From an uncultured Planctomycetota bacterium (lineage in GTDB: Bacteria > Planctomycetota > Planctomycetia > Pirellulales > Thermoguttaceae), in assembly GCA_902796885.1 (NCBI GenBank), contig CADBQY010000114.1, forward strand, positions 1 through 64,000: a DNA stretch of 64,000 nt. The letters run 5' to 3'. The notes beneath the pieces are model-generated. The model saw only the letters and a program-made list of their open reading frames with translations. It did not search any database and was not told the DNA's origin. Positions 8,096 through 17,312 of the stretch are shown piece by piece (position 1 is the first letter of the stretch; every line of letters begins with the position of its first letter). Made by a program: the position numbers and the translations under genes.

Positions 8096-8905
8096 ATGCC
8101 TTCATCTTCGCCGATCGTTGAAATCCGCGCCTGCGATTTTGCCTACCGGTCTTCCGAGCCGGTTCTGGAAAACGTCAACCTGACCGTCGACGAGGGAGAG
8201 TTCGCCTCGATCATCGGGCCGAACGGCGGGGGAAAAACGACGCTCGTCCGTCTGATCCTGGGGCTCCTCGCCCCGCAGCGGGGAAGCGTCACCCTTTTCG
8301 GCGGCAATCCGGCGCACACGCGTCTGGCCGCGGGATACGTGCCGCAACAGGTCCGTTCGGACCGTCTCTTCCCGATTTCGGTCCTCGGGGTCGTTCTCAC
8401 CGGCCGTCTCGGTTACGAGGCGCCCCCCGACGCCCCATGGGACGAACGTATCCGCCGCGTCTTTTTCCGATACACACGAGCCGACGCCGACGCCGCGCGC
8501 CGCGCGCTGGAGCGCATGGGGCTTTCCGGATTCGAAAAGAAAGCGTTCGGCGACCTTTCGGGGGGGGAACGCCAGAGGGCGCTGATCGCCCGCGCCATCG
8601 TTTCTTCTCCCCGGCTTCTGATTCTCGACGAGCCGACCAACAATATGGACCCCAAAGGGACGGAAATCCTCTACTCGCTGCTCGAAAAGGAAAACCGCCG
8701 AACGACGATCCTGATCGTCTCGCACGACCTGGGGGTCGTTTCGCGCTACGTGCGCAGCGCGATCTGCGTAAACCGCCGCGTACTGGTACACCCGACCTCT
8801 CAGCTCGACGGAACGGCGATCCGCGAGCTGTACGGATCGGATCAGCTCCTCGTCCGGCACGATCACCGCTGTCACGAAGCGGGACATCAACACGTTCCCG
8901 AATAA
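8096..8905 (+). CDS. ZnuC/MntB-like metal ABC transporter ATPase
   Basis: A 269-residue ATP-binding subunit with Walker A GPNGGGKTT (41-49), signature LSGGERQ (about 154-160), Walker B LLILDEPT (about 175-182) and the H-loop Ser-His-Asp. Overall organisation matches ATPases of zinc or manganese importers (ZnuC, MntB). The C-terminus is His-rich (RHDHRCHEAGHQH), consistent with metal sensing or binding. No permease or solute-binding gene is adjacent; a terminator follows directly, so the ATPase gene is isolated here and its partners must be elsewhere. It starts 44 bases after dnaB. Confidence 0.82.
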   Translation: MPSSSPIVEIRACDFAYRSSEPVLENVNLTVDEGEFASIIGPNGGGKTTLVRLILGLLAPQRGSVTLFGGNPAHTRLAAGYVPQQVRSDRLFPISVLGVVLTGRLGYEAPPDAPWDERIRRVFFRYTRADADAARRALERMGLSGFEKKAFGDLSGGERQRALIARAIVSSPRLLILDEPTNNMDPKGTEILYSLLEKENRRTTILIVSHDLGVVSRYVRSAICVNRRVLVHPTSQLDGTAIRELYGSDQLLVRHDHRCHEAGHQHVPE

Positions 8906-8923
8906 ATCGTCCCTTTGTAACCA

Positions 8924-8951
8924 CCCCCTTGAACCGTTCGGTTCAAGGGGG
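8924..8951 (+). terminator. Bidirectional terminator hairpin
   Basis: CCCCCTTGAACC (8924-8935) pairs with GGTTCAAGGGGG (8940-8951) around a 4-base loop. It sits between the convergent ATPase gene and the AddB-like gene. The following T-rich tract is weak. Confidence 0.65.
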
Positions 8952-8971
8952 GGTTGTCTTACGCATTCGGT

Positions 8972-11900
8972 TCAGTCCGGAAAATCGCGCAGGATGTCCC
9001 AAGACGGCGTTCCCTTTGAATTCCAGGTATTTTTGTTCGGCTCGCAGAGCTTTCCCAGATCTTCCCGATTCGGGTCGACCGGAGCGTTCGGATCGGCCTC
9101 TCCCTTTTGCCAGATTTCGGCGATCGTCCGACGAACCCAGCGGGCGGTCCGGACGGCGTCGTCGATATCATCTTCGGTCCAGGCGGCGAAACTCGCCTCG
9201 CAGGAATTGTCCTTTTTTAACAGGATGTAGCCGGGAATCAGAGGATTTTTGCCGCAAGTCAGACCGATCTCCCCGATCAGCCGTTCGGCCATACGCGTGT
9301 AGAGGGGAAGCTGCAGGTTCTTCCAACGTTTTTCGGGGAATTTCAAATCTTCGGGAAAGATTTTCTGATCCTTCCCGCGGTGCTCCTGCTCGGCCATATT
9401 GTTCCCCTTGATATTGACGTCGGGAAGTTCGACCGCGTCCGTTTCCCGACGCCCCTCGGGATCGCTTAAAAGCCACTCCAAACGTATCCGAAGGTCTTCG
9501 TTGTCCTTATCTCCTTTCCCGCCGTCTTTATCGAACGTCTTGTAGTCGAAGACAAACCATTGATCGTGTTCCTCGTTGTAGTCGAGTCGGTCGATCATTC
9601 CGGTCAGCGTCAGAGGAAAAGCCGCCGCGCCGTCGTAAGGCTTTTTCCCCGCCAGTTTGTACCAGGTCTCCTTTTCGACCGCGATGATGCTGTTCCCCAA
9701 GCGGCGCCATCCCGCCTGCCAGCGGGCGAAGCCTTCGAGACGCCTGCGGATCAGTTCGAGCTGGAGGAGCGCCGTTCCCGCGGCGCCTCTCATCTTGTAT
9801 TTCTCGACGGTCTTGCCGAGCTCGGCGATAAGAAATTCTCTAATCTCTTTTTCGTCGGCCGAGTCTCTGACGTCGTTCTTGCCGAACTCGCGCAGGACGT
9901 CGTGCGCGATCGAGCCGAACGTAGACACCGGAATTTCCGGATTCGAATCGTCGAACGTGGCCAGCTCGTAAATTTTCCTGAGAAAATATCGATACGGCGA
10001 TTCAAGAAAAGACGCAAAATCGGTCACCCTCATCTCCTTCGGCAGCTCGCCGGAAAGGGGAATAACCGGGAGGGCGAAGGGATCGGGCGCCCCGTCCGGC
10101 GCGGACGCGCGCAAGTCGCCGTCCTTCGGGGGTTCGACGGCGAAATAGGGGGCCAATTCCCCTTTTTCGGGGGAATCGTCCGACGCGTCGCCGCCGAAAA
10201 AACGCTCGACCCGTTCGGCGATTTTTCCCTCGTTTTCGGCAAAGAGAAGCCGGCTCGGAGGGGTCGGCGAACCGTCGCTTCCGGCGCGGGCGAAGAGGAT
10301 CCGCAGGCCGTCGTTCCCCTCCGCGTCCAGTCGGCGGACGATCGCGGTTAAGTAATACGCGTCGCGGGCATAGCGCCGTCGGTTGTTTTCGATATTGACC
10401 TCGGTTCGGACCGTATCGGGAAGGAAAACGTCCGACGATTGCGACTGGGGAACGATCCCCTCGTTCATTCCGACCAGGATCAGGTTCGGCGCTTCGCTGA
10501 AACGCGCGTCGAGTCCGCCGGTGATGTCGACGGCGTCGTCGGACGTCTCTTCGCGAATCTGTCCCGAGGCGCAGCGGAGAATAAAACCGATCGCTTCCCC
10601 CGCGGTCAGTTCGGGGTCCGCGCCGCCGGGAAGCGCGTTGATTTGGTCGAACGCCTGATAGAGGATTTTCAACCCCTGGTCGATCTGATCGTCGACCGGC
10701 AAAGAGGCTCCGTCCGCCTCGTCTTCCGACGGTTCGCGGTCGGGATAGAACATCGCCAAAAATTTGCCGATCCGATCGAGGTATTGGGAAAGGGGCGCCG
10801 TTCGGCGCAGGTCTTCGGAAGAAACGTCGCCGTCGTCGGTTCCCCAAAGCGCCGCCAGGACGCTCCGCGCCGCGCGCGAGAGACGCGAGAGACTCTTCTT
10901 TCCGTCCCGGAAATCTCCCTTTGACAAAGCGGCGAGGGCGACGGTCTGAGGAACATACTTGTTCTGATACCGATCAAGTTCGGTAAGCCAATCGCACGGT
11001 TCTTGGGATTCCTCCGCGTTTGAAATTCGTCGAAACGCGGCGTCGACGTCCGGCTGGCGGATCCAGGCGGCGAAACTGTCGTACGATTCGGTTCGAAGAT
11101 AGTCGGCGGCGCCGCGCAGAAGAGCCGCCACGCGGCACGAGGCGAACGGCTGCCCTTCGCCGAAATGCGCTTCGATCCCAAGGTCGGCGAGCTTTTCGGC
11201 AAGGTAGGGGCGGGACGACGGATCGAGAAGGCCGAGCGCGACCCGTCCGCGCCGAAAGACGCCCCGTTCGGCTCCGCGCAAATGTGTATAGCAGGCGGCG
11301 TATTCCCCCTCTTTGACCGTGTCGGAGGCGGCGACGATCGACTCTTCACGGGGGATCTCGATTTGATAGTTTTCCCACGCTTCGGCTTTGAGGCAGCCGA
11401 AGCCGTCGAAGAGGTTTTTCGCCTCGCCGGGCGCCTGAATAAAGAGAACGACCCGTTCTTCGATCTTTTCGAGAATCTTCTTCTGAAGATTGCTCAGATC
11501 GGCGGTTCCGACCAATACGACCGTCTTGTCGGTCTTCACGCGATTCTCCTCGACGGCGGCGAGACGTTCCGTCTGTCTGTCGCACAAACCCCACCGGCCG
11601 AGCGTTTTGTAATACTGATTTTGAATGGCGCAAAGCGCGTTCCAGCGCACGACCTCTTCGGGGATTCTCTCTTTGACATACTTTTGCGGAGACGAAAAGC
11701 TGAGACCTTCCTTGGCGACCTCTTCGTGAAGACGCGCCAAATAGGCGGCGATATCGAGCCGACCGGCAAAATCGCCGGCCGGGGGAAGATTCCGAAAGAC
11801 GTCTTTCGCGGCGGTCTCGTTCGAGCCGAGCGCCTCGCGCCACGCCAAAAGAAGAGCGGGCTTTTCGGCAAACGCCTTTCTCGGCATATAGAGGCGTTCG

Positions 11901-12157
11901 GGGAATTCGCCGACCGGAATCACCACTTTCGGAGGATACCAGTCGGGACGGAGACTCCCGGCGCGAACCATCGCCTCGGCCCCGCGAGCCAGCTTCTCTT
12001 CAAACGAACGAACCGCCAGTCCCGAAGGAAAAACGAAGATAAAGTCGGCCAGATCCAACAGGCGGTCTTTGACCGCGCCGAGCGCGTTCCGTTCGAGAAT
12101 CTGCCGGACCACGCCGCTCAGAAACGGTTCTTTCCAATCGATAAAATAAGAGCGCAC
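8972..12157 (-). CDS. AddB-like PD-(D/E)XK exonuclease with inactive helicase fold
   Basis: A 1061-residue protein resembling AddB, the nuclease and scaffold partner of AddA in double-strand-break end processing. The N-terminus has the UvrD-like fold start, but VFPSGLAVRSF stands where a Walker A would be, so the helicase half is not an ATPase. The C-terminus carries the RecB-type nuclease: TDFASFLESPYRYFLRK, GSIAHDVLREF, GMIDRLDY (about 855), the DYKT catalytic motif (about 869-872) and LQLPLYTRM (about 949). The four-Cys iron-sulphur pattern of classic AddB is not obvious. No addA is adjacent. The next gene upstream on this strand, the protease, lies 39 bases away. Confidence 0.78.
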   Translation of the reverse strand: MRSYFIDWKEPFLSGVVRQILERNALGAVKDRLLDLADFIFVFPSGLAVRSFEEKLARGAEAMVRAGSLRPDWYPPKVVIPVGEFPERLYMPRKAFAEKPALLLAWREALGSNETAAKDVFRNLPPAGDFAGRLDIAAYLARLHEEVAKEGLSFSSPQKYVKERIPEEVVRWNALCAIQNQYYKTLGRWGLCDRQTERLAAVEENRVKTDKTVVLVGTADLSNLQKKILEKIEERVVLFIQAPGEAKNLFDGFGCLKAEAWENYQIEIPREESIVAASDTVKEGEYAACYTHLRGAERGVFRRGRVALGLLDPSSRPYLAEKLADLGIEAHFGEGQPFASCRVAALLRGAADYLRTESYDSFAAWIRQPDVDAAFRRISNAEESQEPCDWLTELDRYQNKYVPQTVALAALSKGDFRDGKKSLSRLSRAARSVLAALWGTDDGDVSSEDLRRTAPLSQYLDRIGKFLAMFYPDREPSEDEADGASLPVDDQIDQGLKILYQAFDQINALPGGADPELTAGEAIGFILRCASGQIREETSDDAVDITGGLDARFSEAPNLILVGMNEGIVPQSQSSDVFLPDTVRTEVNIENNRRRYARDAYYLTAIVRRLDAEGNDGLRILFARAGSDGSPTPPSRLLFAENEGKIAERVERFFGGDASDDSPEKGELAPYFAVEPPKDGDLRASAPDGAPDPFALPVIPLSGELPKEMRVTDFASFLESPYRYFLRKIYELATFDDSNPEIPVSTFGSIAHDVLREFGKNDVRDSADEKEIREFLIAELGKTVEKYKMRGAAGTALLQLELIRRRLEGFARWQAGWRRLGNSIIAVEKETWYKLAGKKPYDGAAAFPLTLTGMIDRLDYNEEHDQWFVFDYKTFDKDGGKGDKDNEDLRIRLEWLLSDPEGRRETDAVELPDVNIKGNNMAEQEHRGKDQKIFPEDLKFPEKRWKNLQLPLYTRMAERLIGEIGLTCGKNPLIPGYILLKKDNSCEASFAAWTEDDIDDAVRTARWVRRTIAEIWQKGEADPNAPVDPNREDLGKLCEPNKNTWNSKGTPSWDILRDFPD

Positions 12158-12196
12158 AAAACCTCCAGCGTTCAGATGACAGACGAAGCGCCGAAG

Positions 12197-13867
12197 TCAG
12201 TTGTCTTTCGACGCGATCGACAGAAGACGAAGCGAATTAACAAACAGGAAGAGAACAACGGCGATCGCGAGAATCGACTGCAGGTTGTTCAGCGAAATCT
12301 GCGGAAACCCGGGAATCTTTTTCCGCCAGGCGCCCTTCTCTTTTTCGGCGCCTTCCCCCTGCGAGTCGGCGACAGTCTGAGCCGCCACTTTCGGATTCGG
12401 ATCGGCTTTGGCCAGACCGGCGCCGCGGTAAGACGCCCCGTTCCCTCCTGCCGACCTGAATTTTACAGAATTTTTCGAGTTTGTCGAGGCAACGGCCACA
12501 TTCGAGGCCCCCGTGGTCTGAACTTCGGCGGACGCCTTCGGACGCGACGCGGCGTATCGGGGATCGACGTAGACTTCAGGATGCGTTCGCCCGATCGCCT
12601 TCCGCTGCGCGGTCAGGGTGGGCGAAGAGATGGCCGGATAGGGAGGAAGAGAATAACCGTCTTTGTGCGCGTTTTTGTATTCGGCCTGGGTCCGGAGGAA
12701 CTCCTTCGACGGGGCGCTGCTCTTGGCGCCGTCGATGTCGGTCACCGTGGCCGGCTTGTAGAAGGGAGGAAGATCCTTGCTCTGCGGCAGTTTCGATCCG
12801 CTCGTGTAGACCGGTTCGGACGAGATCGGAAATATCCCCGACGAACGGAGAGCGCTCTGCGCCGGAACCGACGGCATGGCGATCTTCTTTAACGGGATCT
12901 CTTTCCGGGCGGCGCGGGCGAAAAACTCGCCGGCCGAATAACGGTAGTGCATCAGCTGGAACTGTGCCTGTGTCAGAAACGCCTGAAGGCGGAGGCAGAA
13001 CGTCCCCATCGCCAAATGCCCGTCGGACCCCCAGATGATCCCCGCCAGTTCTCCGTAACGGTTAATGATCGGCCCCCCCGAGTCGCCGTAGCGGACTCCG
13101 GTTCCGATCTGGATAGTCTCGCAGGGGAGCGTCGCCTTCGAGTCGGGGCCGCCGTTCCACTTCCCCGCGCTCTCCTCGCCGGCGTCGCTCGGCCGACCGT
13201 AACCGAGAACCGGTCCGGACGAGACCTGATAACCGTTCAGGTCGGACTGTTGACCGAACCCCGCCACCCAAAGCTCGTCGCCGAGCTGGGGAACTTCCAA
13301 CGAGATCGGCATCGGGAGAAACGGCGGCCGGTAGATGACGACGGCGGCGATATCCCAAACCGTATCGGCCATCAGCACCGTACCGGGCGTCTCGAACTGG
13401 CTGAACTTGACCAGAAGCGGGCCGACCGCTTCGCTGACCACATGCCAGTTGGTCAGAACGATACCGAACTCGCCGACTTCCGCCACATAGCAGCCGGAAC
13501 CGTAAAAGATCGACTGCACCTGTGAATCCACCGAACGCTGAAACTCGCCCTGCCCGACGATTTTCGCCGCGGGCGGGTAGATCGAACGGAACGGATCGAT
13601 CGCCGAGTCGGAAACTTCGCCCGTTGCGGCTGTCTGCGCAGAATCGGGGCGGGCGTCCCCCCAGGCCGTGGAAGTGCAGACAATAAAGGGGAAAAGGATC
13701 AGCAGGAAGAGAGGCAAAAGGTCGAAGAGTGTTCCGGTTGTACCGATATTCGCGACTTTGACGGGCCCCAATTCGGACGAGAGATTCCCCGGCATGGAGC
13801 AACAGAAAACGCCGCGCGGGGAGCTTGTCGGTTTCATGACCTGACCGCTGTCTAAATTCCGGAACAT
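12197..13867 (-). CDS. Membrane-anchored trypsin-like serine protease
   Basis: A secreted or membrane-tethered S1-type protease, about 556 residues from the ATG at 13867. A hydrophobic segment (DLLPLFLLILFPFIVC) is followed by the protease domain with the full triad: TNWHVV (His), DIAAVVIY (Asp) and GDSGGPI (Ser). A long Ser/Ala/Pro-rich linker leads to a C-terminal transmembrane helix ending in LRLLSIASKDN. No PDZ domain is visible, unlike DegP. The start is uncertain: ATGs at 13867, 13837 and 13795 and a TTG at 13918 all lack good ribosome sites. The neighbouring upstream gene on the same strand encodes an unrecognised large protein. Confidence 0.75.
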   Translation of the reverse strand: MFRNLDSGQVMKPTSSPRGVFCCSMPGNLSSELGPVKVANIGTTGTLFDLLPLFLLILFPFIVCTSTAWGDARPDSAQTAATGEVSDSAIDPFRSIYPPAAKIVGQGEFQRSVDSQVQSIFYGSGCYVAEVGEFGIVLTNWHVVSEAVGPLLVKFSQFETPGTVLMADTVWDIAAVVIYRPPFLPMPISLEVPQLGDELWVAGFGQQSDLNGYQVSSGPVLGYGRPSDAGEESAGKWNGGPDSKATLPCETIQIGTGVRYGDSGGPIINRYGELAGIIWGSDGHLAMGTFCLRLQAFLTQAQFQLMHYRYSAGEFFARAARKEIPLKKIAMPSVPAQSALRSSGIFPISSEPVYTSGSKLPQSKDLPPFYKPATVTDIDGAKSSAPSKEFLRTQAEYKNAHKDGYSLPPYPAISSPTLTAQRKAIGRTHPEVYVDPRYAASRPKASAEVQTTGASNVAVASTNSKNSVKFRSAGGNGASYRGAGLAKADPNPKVAAQTVADSQGEGAEKEKGAWRKKIPGFPQISLNNLQSILAIAVVLFLFVNSLRLLSIASKDN

Positions 13868-13956
13868 AGATGTATCGATACCTTTTTCTGATTTCGGCTC
13901 AAAAGAAGGGCTGTTCAAGGAACTTTTTTTAAAGCGGCAGAGTCGGATTAATTGGT

Positions 13957-15498
13957 CTAATCGATGTCAAACGAAAATTCGGCCGCCTCACCTTCGTTCA
14001 GGAAAAGATTCAGAATGTCGAGCGCGGCCGCGCTCTGGCGGGCGGAACCGGTACCGTCGACCCCGCCCGTTTCGGTCAGATAGACTTGGACGAAATGAGA
14101 GTACTCTTCGCAGATGTGCCAGCGGCGCTCGTCGTCGGCGCTTTCCAAATATCCGCGCCAGAGGCTGGTCAGCCGATCGAGTTGGCGCGATCGGCCGTTG
14201 AGAACCGCCGCGACCAACCGGTCGATCTGGCGCAGAAATTTTTCGTCTCCGGGATACGCCGCCAGGAGCCGTTGGAAGGGGGAAAAGAGCGAATTCCGGC
14301 CGGTTCGAAGAACCAGCGGCGAGCGGAGAAGCGGAACTTCGGGCCGGGTCTCTTTGAAGTAGTGCACGCCCTCTTCGGGATGGGCGCTCTCCAGCCAGCG
14401 GAAAACCTTTTCGGAAAGATTCGGGGGAGGAAGAATTTCCTCTTCGGACCGCTTCACGCGGAAGATACGCTTTTCGGTCTTTTCGCCGCTCCGGGACGGT
14501 CCGTTCTTTTCGGGAACCCGATCGGGTTCGATTGCGAGTGTTTCGCCACGGTTCGGCGAACGCTCGGCGCGCTCCAGATCGGCCAGCCACTCGGTTCCGA
14601 GCGCGTCGAGTTCGTCGGCGCTTGGGATCTCGGGAATCTCCCGTCTGATCCTCTGGGCGTAACCGCGGTCGTAACTGATCAGCCGCGCCTGGAAGAACTC
14701 GAACTTGCCGGTTTCCAAAACTCTGCAGATCAGCCGCTGCCAACCGTGGAGAGGAACGGTCTCCTCGGGCCGGAGAATCAGCCGGTCAAGGTTCAGATAG
14801 GGAACGGGCCGGAACCGGCTCAAATCGGCGCCGCCGTTCTTTTCGGAGACGCCGATCACGCGGAAATGGCGGTTCGGCGCGAAGAAAACGCCGGACGAAA
14901 AGGTCAATTCCGGGCGAAAGCGGACCGGAAAGAGAGTCGACATCGCCGAAAGGAGATAGAGGGACTGTTGCCCGCCGGCGACGATCGTCGTGAGGGAATG
15001 GAGGATCGTGTCGGCCAGTTTCGCCAGGGGCGCCGCGCCGGGACACGCCGAGAGTCCGCGCAACAGAGGCACGTCGAACCACTTCCGCGGGGAATGAAGC
15101 GTGATCGGTTCGGCGGTCTCGCCCGGTTTGGCGACGAACGAAAGACGCGTGCGCGTCAGGACCGCCTGATAGAGAAAGACCGGATTGTTCCCGAACCGGA
15201 GAAAAAGTTCGGGGGGAACGACCAAATACTGAAGATAAAAATTGTCGAGTCGGCTCAGGCGAATCGGAGCGCCGCTGAGCGCGGGAATCAGACGGCCGAC
15301 CGCGTAGGCGCCGCTTGGCAGATGGTGAAAAAAAAGGTTGAGCAGATCGAAGGCGCCGCTTTGGGGAAGGCGGAACGACGCGGCCGATTCGAGAATCGCC
15401 TCGAAATCGATCGGAAGTACGTCGGCGCTTCGGATCACTTCGGAAGAGATCCCTTCCCGATGCGAAACGGGAACGAAAACCTGCTCAATCTTTTGCAT
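13957..15498 (-). CDS. Unrecognised 513-residue protein
   Basis: The codon pattern and length support a real gene. No signal peptide or transmembrane helix is seen. The N-terminal half contains FHHLPSGAYAVGRLIPAL and YLVVPPELFLRFGNNPVFLY. The VVPPE..xRFxxNP pattern recalls large conserved proteins of planctomycetes that I cannot name with confidence, possibly related to GTPase-associated proteins. The middle has SGVFFAPNRHFRVIGV. The C-terminal third is charged and helical, ending acidic (EGEAAEFSFDID). It lies next to the protease gene on the same strand. No function is proposed. Confidence 0.6.
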   Translation of the reverse strand: MQKIEQVFVPVSHREGISSEVIRSADVLPIDFEAILESAASFRLPQSGAFDLLNLFFHHLPSGAYAVGRLIPALSGAPIRLSRLDNFYLQYLVVPPELFLRFGNNPVFLYQAVLTRTRLSFVAKPGETAEPITLHSPRKWFDVPLLRGLSACPGAAPLAKLADTILHSLTTIVAGGQQSLYLLSAMSTLFPVRFRPELTFSSGVFFAPNRHFRVIGVSEKNGGADLSRFRPVPYLNLDRLILRPEETVPLHGWQRLICRVLETGKFEFFQARLISYDRGYAQRIRREIPEIPSADELDALGTEWLADLERAERSPNRGETLAIEPDRVPEKNGPSRSGEKTEKRIFRVKRSEEEILPPPNLSEKVFRWLESAHPEEGVHYFKETRPEVPLLRSPLVLRTGRNSLFSPFQRLLAAYPGDEKFLRQIDRLVAAVLNGRSRQLDRLTSLWRGYLESADDERRWHICEEYSHFVQVYLTETGGVDGTGSARQSAAALDILNLFLNEGEAAEFSFDID

Positions 15499-15786
15499 GT
15501 CGGAATTGTCGGTCGGAATGACAACGGGTAAAAACTGCTTCTCTGGTAATATACCTTACGCGATAAAAAAAGCTCGATTGGCCGCGCGACAAAACGTGAA
15601 AAGTCGCAAAACCACGCTTTGTCGAAAGCGGCCGCTCGAACTTCGCGGGACGATGGGAAGGAGGTTAATTCCCATGTAAGATTCCCACGACAATGAATAC
15701 GTAAGAAAAGAAGGAAAATCCCGATTTCCCGAAAAAAAAACGCCGTTCCGCCGGGGATTCGCGCCTCAGGTCCGGGAGAGGGAAAA

Positions 15787-16371
15787 CTACTCGGCGAACC
15801 GCTTTTTGACGATCGCCTCGACCTCGGTCAGCCAGGCGGCGCGCTCTTCGGGAGAGCTCATGATGATCGACTCAAAATTGCGGCGGCCGAAATCCCGACT
15901 CCCGACCAGGCCGAAAACGATCGTCTTCCAGAAGTTCTCGAGCGGATCGTGGTAGACTTCCAATTCGACGTCGCGCGGGGTGTTCGAGGTGGTAAAGACC
16001 TGGGCTCTCTTCTCGGTAAAGTTCGAAACGACGCCGTTTGCCGAAAAAGAATAGGCGAATCCCGCGCGAAAGACACGGTCGAGCCATCCTTTCAGGATCG
16101 CCGGCGGGGTTCCCCACCAGTTCGGGTGGACGATCACAAAGCCGTCCGCCTCGCGAACCGCGTCGATTTCACGCCGAACCGATTCGGGGAGCTCTTCGAT
16201 CGGAAGTTTCTCTTCCCCCATCGGCATGACCGGATCGAACTTTTCGGCGTAGAGATCGCGGAGAACGGGTTCGTGTCCCATTTCGCGAAGGGTTCGGCAG
16301 GCCGTCTCGACGATGGCGCGGTTGAAGCTTTCCCCCGGATTCGGGTGCCCCAGAATGACCAAAACTTTCAC
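15787..16371 (-). CDS. NAD(P)H-dependent flavodoxin-fold oxidoreductase (NQO1/MdaB/KefF-like)
   Basis: A soluble FMN- or FAD-dependent quinone or nitro-compound reductase of the flavodoxin-like NAD(P)H dehydrogenase family. The start VKVLVILGHPNPGESFN gives the N-terminal flavin phosphate-binding loop; HPNWWGTPPAILKGWLDRVF is the characteristic second flavin motif, followed by AQVFTTSNTP. I place the start at a GTG (16371) with AGGAGA 6 bases upstream; an in-frame ATG at 16404 would add 11 unconserved residues. Length of 194 residues fits the family. It is monocistronic, and the physiological substrate is unknown. Confidence 0.82.
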   Translation of the reverse strand: MKVLVILGHPNPGESFNRAIVETACRTLREMGHEPVLRDLYAEKFDPVMPMGEEKLPIEELPESVRREIDAVREADGFVIVHPNWWGTPPAILKGWLDRVFRAGFAYSFSANGVVSNFTEKRAQVFTTSNTPRDVELEVYHDPLENFWKTIVFGLVGSRDFGRRNFESIIMSSPEERAAWLTEVEAIVKKRFAE

Positions 16372-16766
16372 TCCATCTCTCCTTTCGGAATTGTCGTTTT
16401 CCATTTCGGCGGCGGATTAATCCGCCGCGAGGCGTTCGGTTATATTTTATCCTCTTTACCGCGCCCGTCCAGTCGCGCCGGGCGCGGACGCCCCGAAAGC
16501 GATAATCGAAGAGACTTTTTTCTGCGTTTTCGGAATTTCGAGAAGATAGGAAAAGTTTGCGGCGGCGCGCGGAATAAAAAACGCTCACGCGCCGGAAAAT
16601 ATTATAGAAAACCTCTTGACGCAGGGCTCGCTTTTTGAGATACTCCGCGTAAGGGTTCCGATGGGAGGACTCTTAACAAAAACGAATTTCCCGCGCTCCC
16701 GTTTTCGAATATCCGGGCGCGGTTTATACCGTCACGACAATGTGACAGAAAAAGGAGTTTCATCAC
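16372..16766. other. Divergent intergenic region
   Basis: About 395 bases between the leftward oxidoreductase gene and the rightward lipoprotein gene. It contains the lipoprotein promoter (16616-16644). AT-rich blocks at 16440-16450 and 16597-16610 may belong to the leftward promoter. No convincing small gene is seen. Confidence 0.5.
16616..16644 (+). promoter_or_regulatory. Promoter of the lipoprotein gene
   Basis: TTGACG at 16616-16621 and GATACT at 16639-16644 are separated by 17 bases, about 120 bases upstream of the ATG. Confidence 0.5.
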
Positions 16767-17312
16767 ATGCGTACGCGTACATCGTCCATTTTCATTCTTC
16801 TCTTGGCCGCCACGCTCCTTCCGCTCGGCTGCCAAAAGGCCGAGTCTCCCAAAGAGGACGCTCAGCCCGCCGCCGAAACACACGAGTCGACGGCGCTGGA
16901 CATCCGTTCCGACAAAACCCCCGAGGGGGTGACGAACCACTTTTTCGGCGCGTTCTTTTCCGGAAAAGACAGCGAGGCGTGGTCTTACCTGACTCCGGAG
17001 GCTCAAAACGCGACGAAAGACTCGTTCGAGGCCCAGGCGAGCGATACGATCCGCTGGAACGTCACCAAGGTTGACCGCGACAACAACAACGCGTACGTCT
17101 ACATCAACGTGAGCGATCTGAACGACGCCGGCGAAGTCACCAGCGAAGAGCTGATCTTCGCCCTGCGCAACGAGTCGAACCAATGGGGAGTCGCCGGATT
17201 CAGCGCTGGCGATATGATCGTCAACTTTGAAGAAAAAGTTTTGGAAACGGTCAGCGTTGGCGAGACGCCCGCCCGCGTCAGCCAGAACCCGAACGGCGCG
17301 TCGGCCAAATAG
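16767..17312 (+). CDS. Lipoprotein of unknown function
   Basis: A 181-residue lipoprotein: a basic N-terminus, a hydrophobic stretch FILLLAATLLPLGC with the lipobox Cys at about residue 23, then a soluble domain with EGVTNHFFGAFFSGKDSEAWSYLTP, a pattern resembling NTF2/DUF4878-like folds in which a short helix precedes a curved sheet. AGGAG lies 9 bases before the ATG. The stop codon abuts the stop codon of the convergent hemD gene with no gap. A role in the cell envelope is likely, but nothing more specific can be said. Confidence 0.72.
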   Translation: MRTRTSSIFILLLAATLLPLGCQKAESPKEDAQPAAETHESTALDIRSDKTPEGVTNHFFGAFFSGKDSEAWSYLTPEAQNATKDSFEAQASDTIRWNVTKVDRDNNNAYVYINVSDLNDAGEVTSEELIFALRNESNQWGVAGFSAGDMIVNFEEKVLETVSVGETPARVSQNPNGASAK

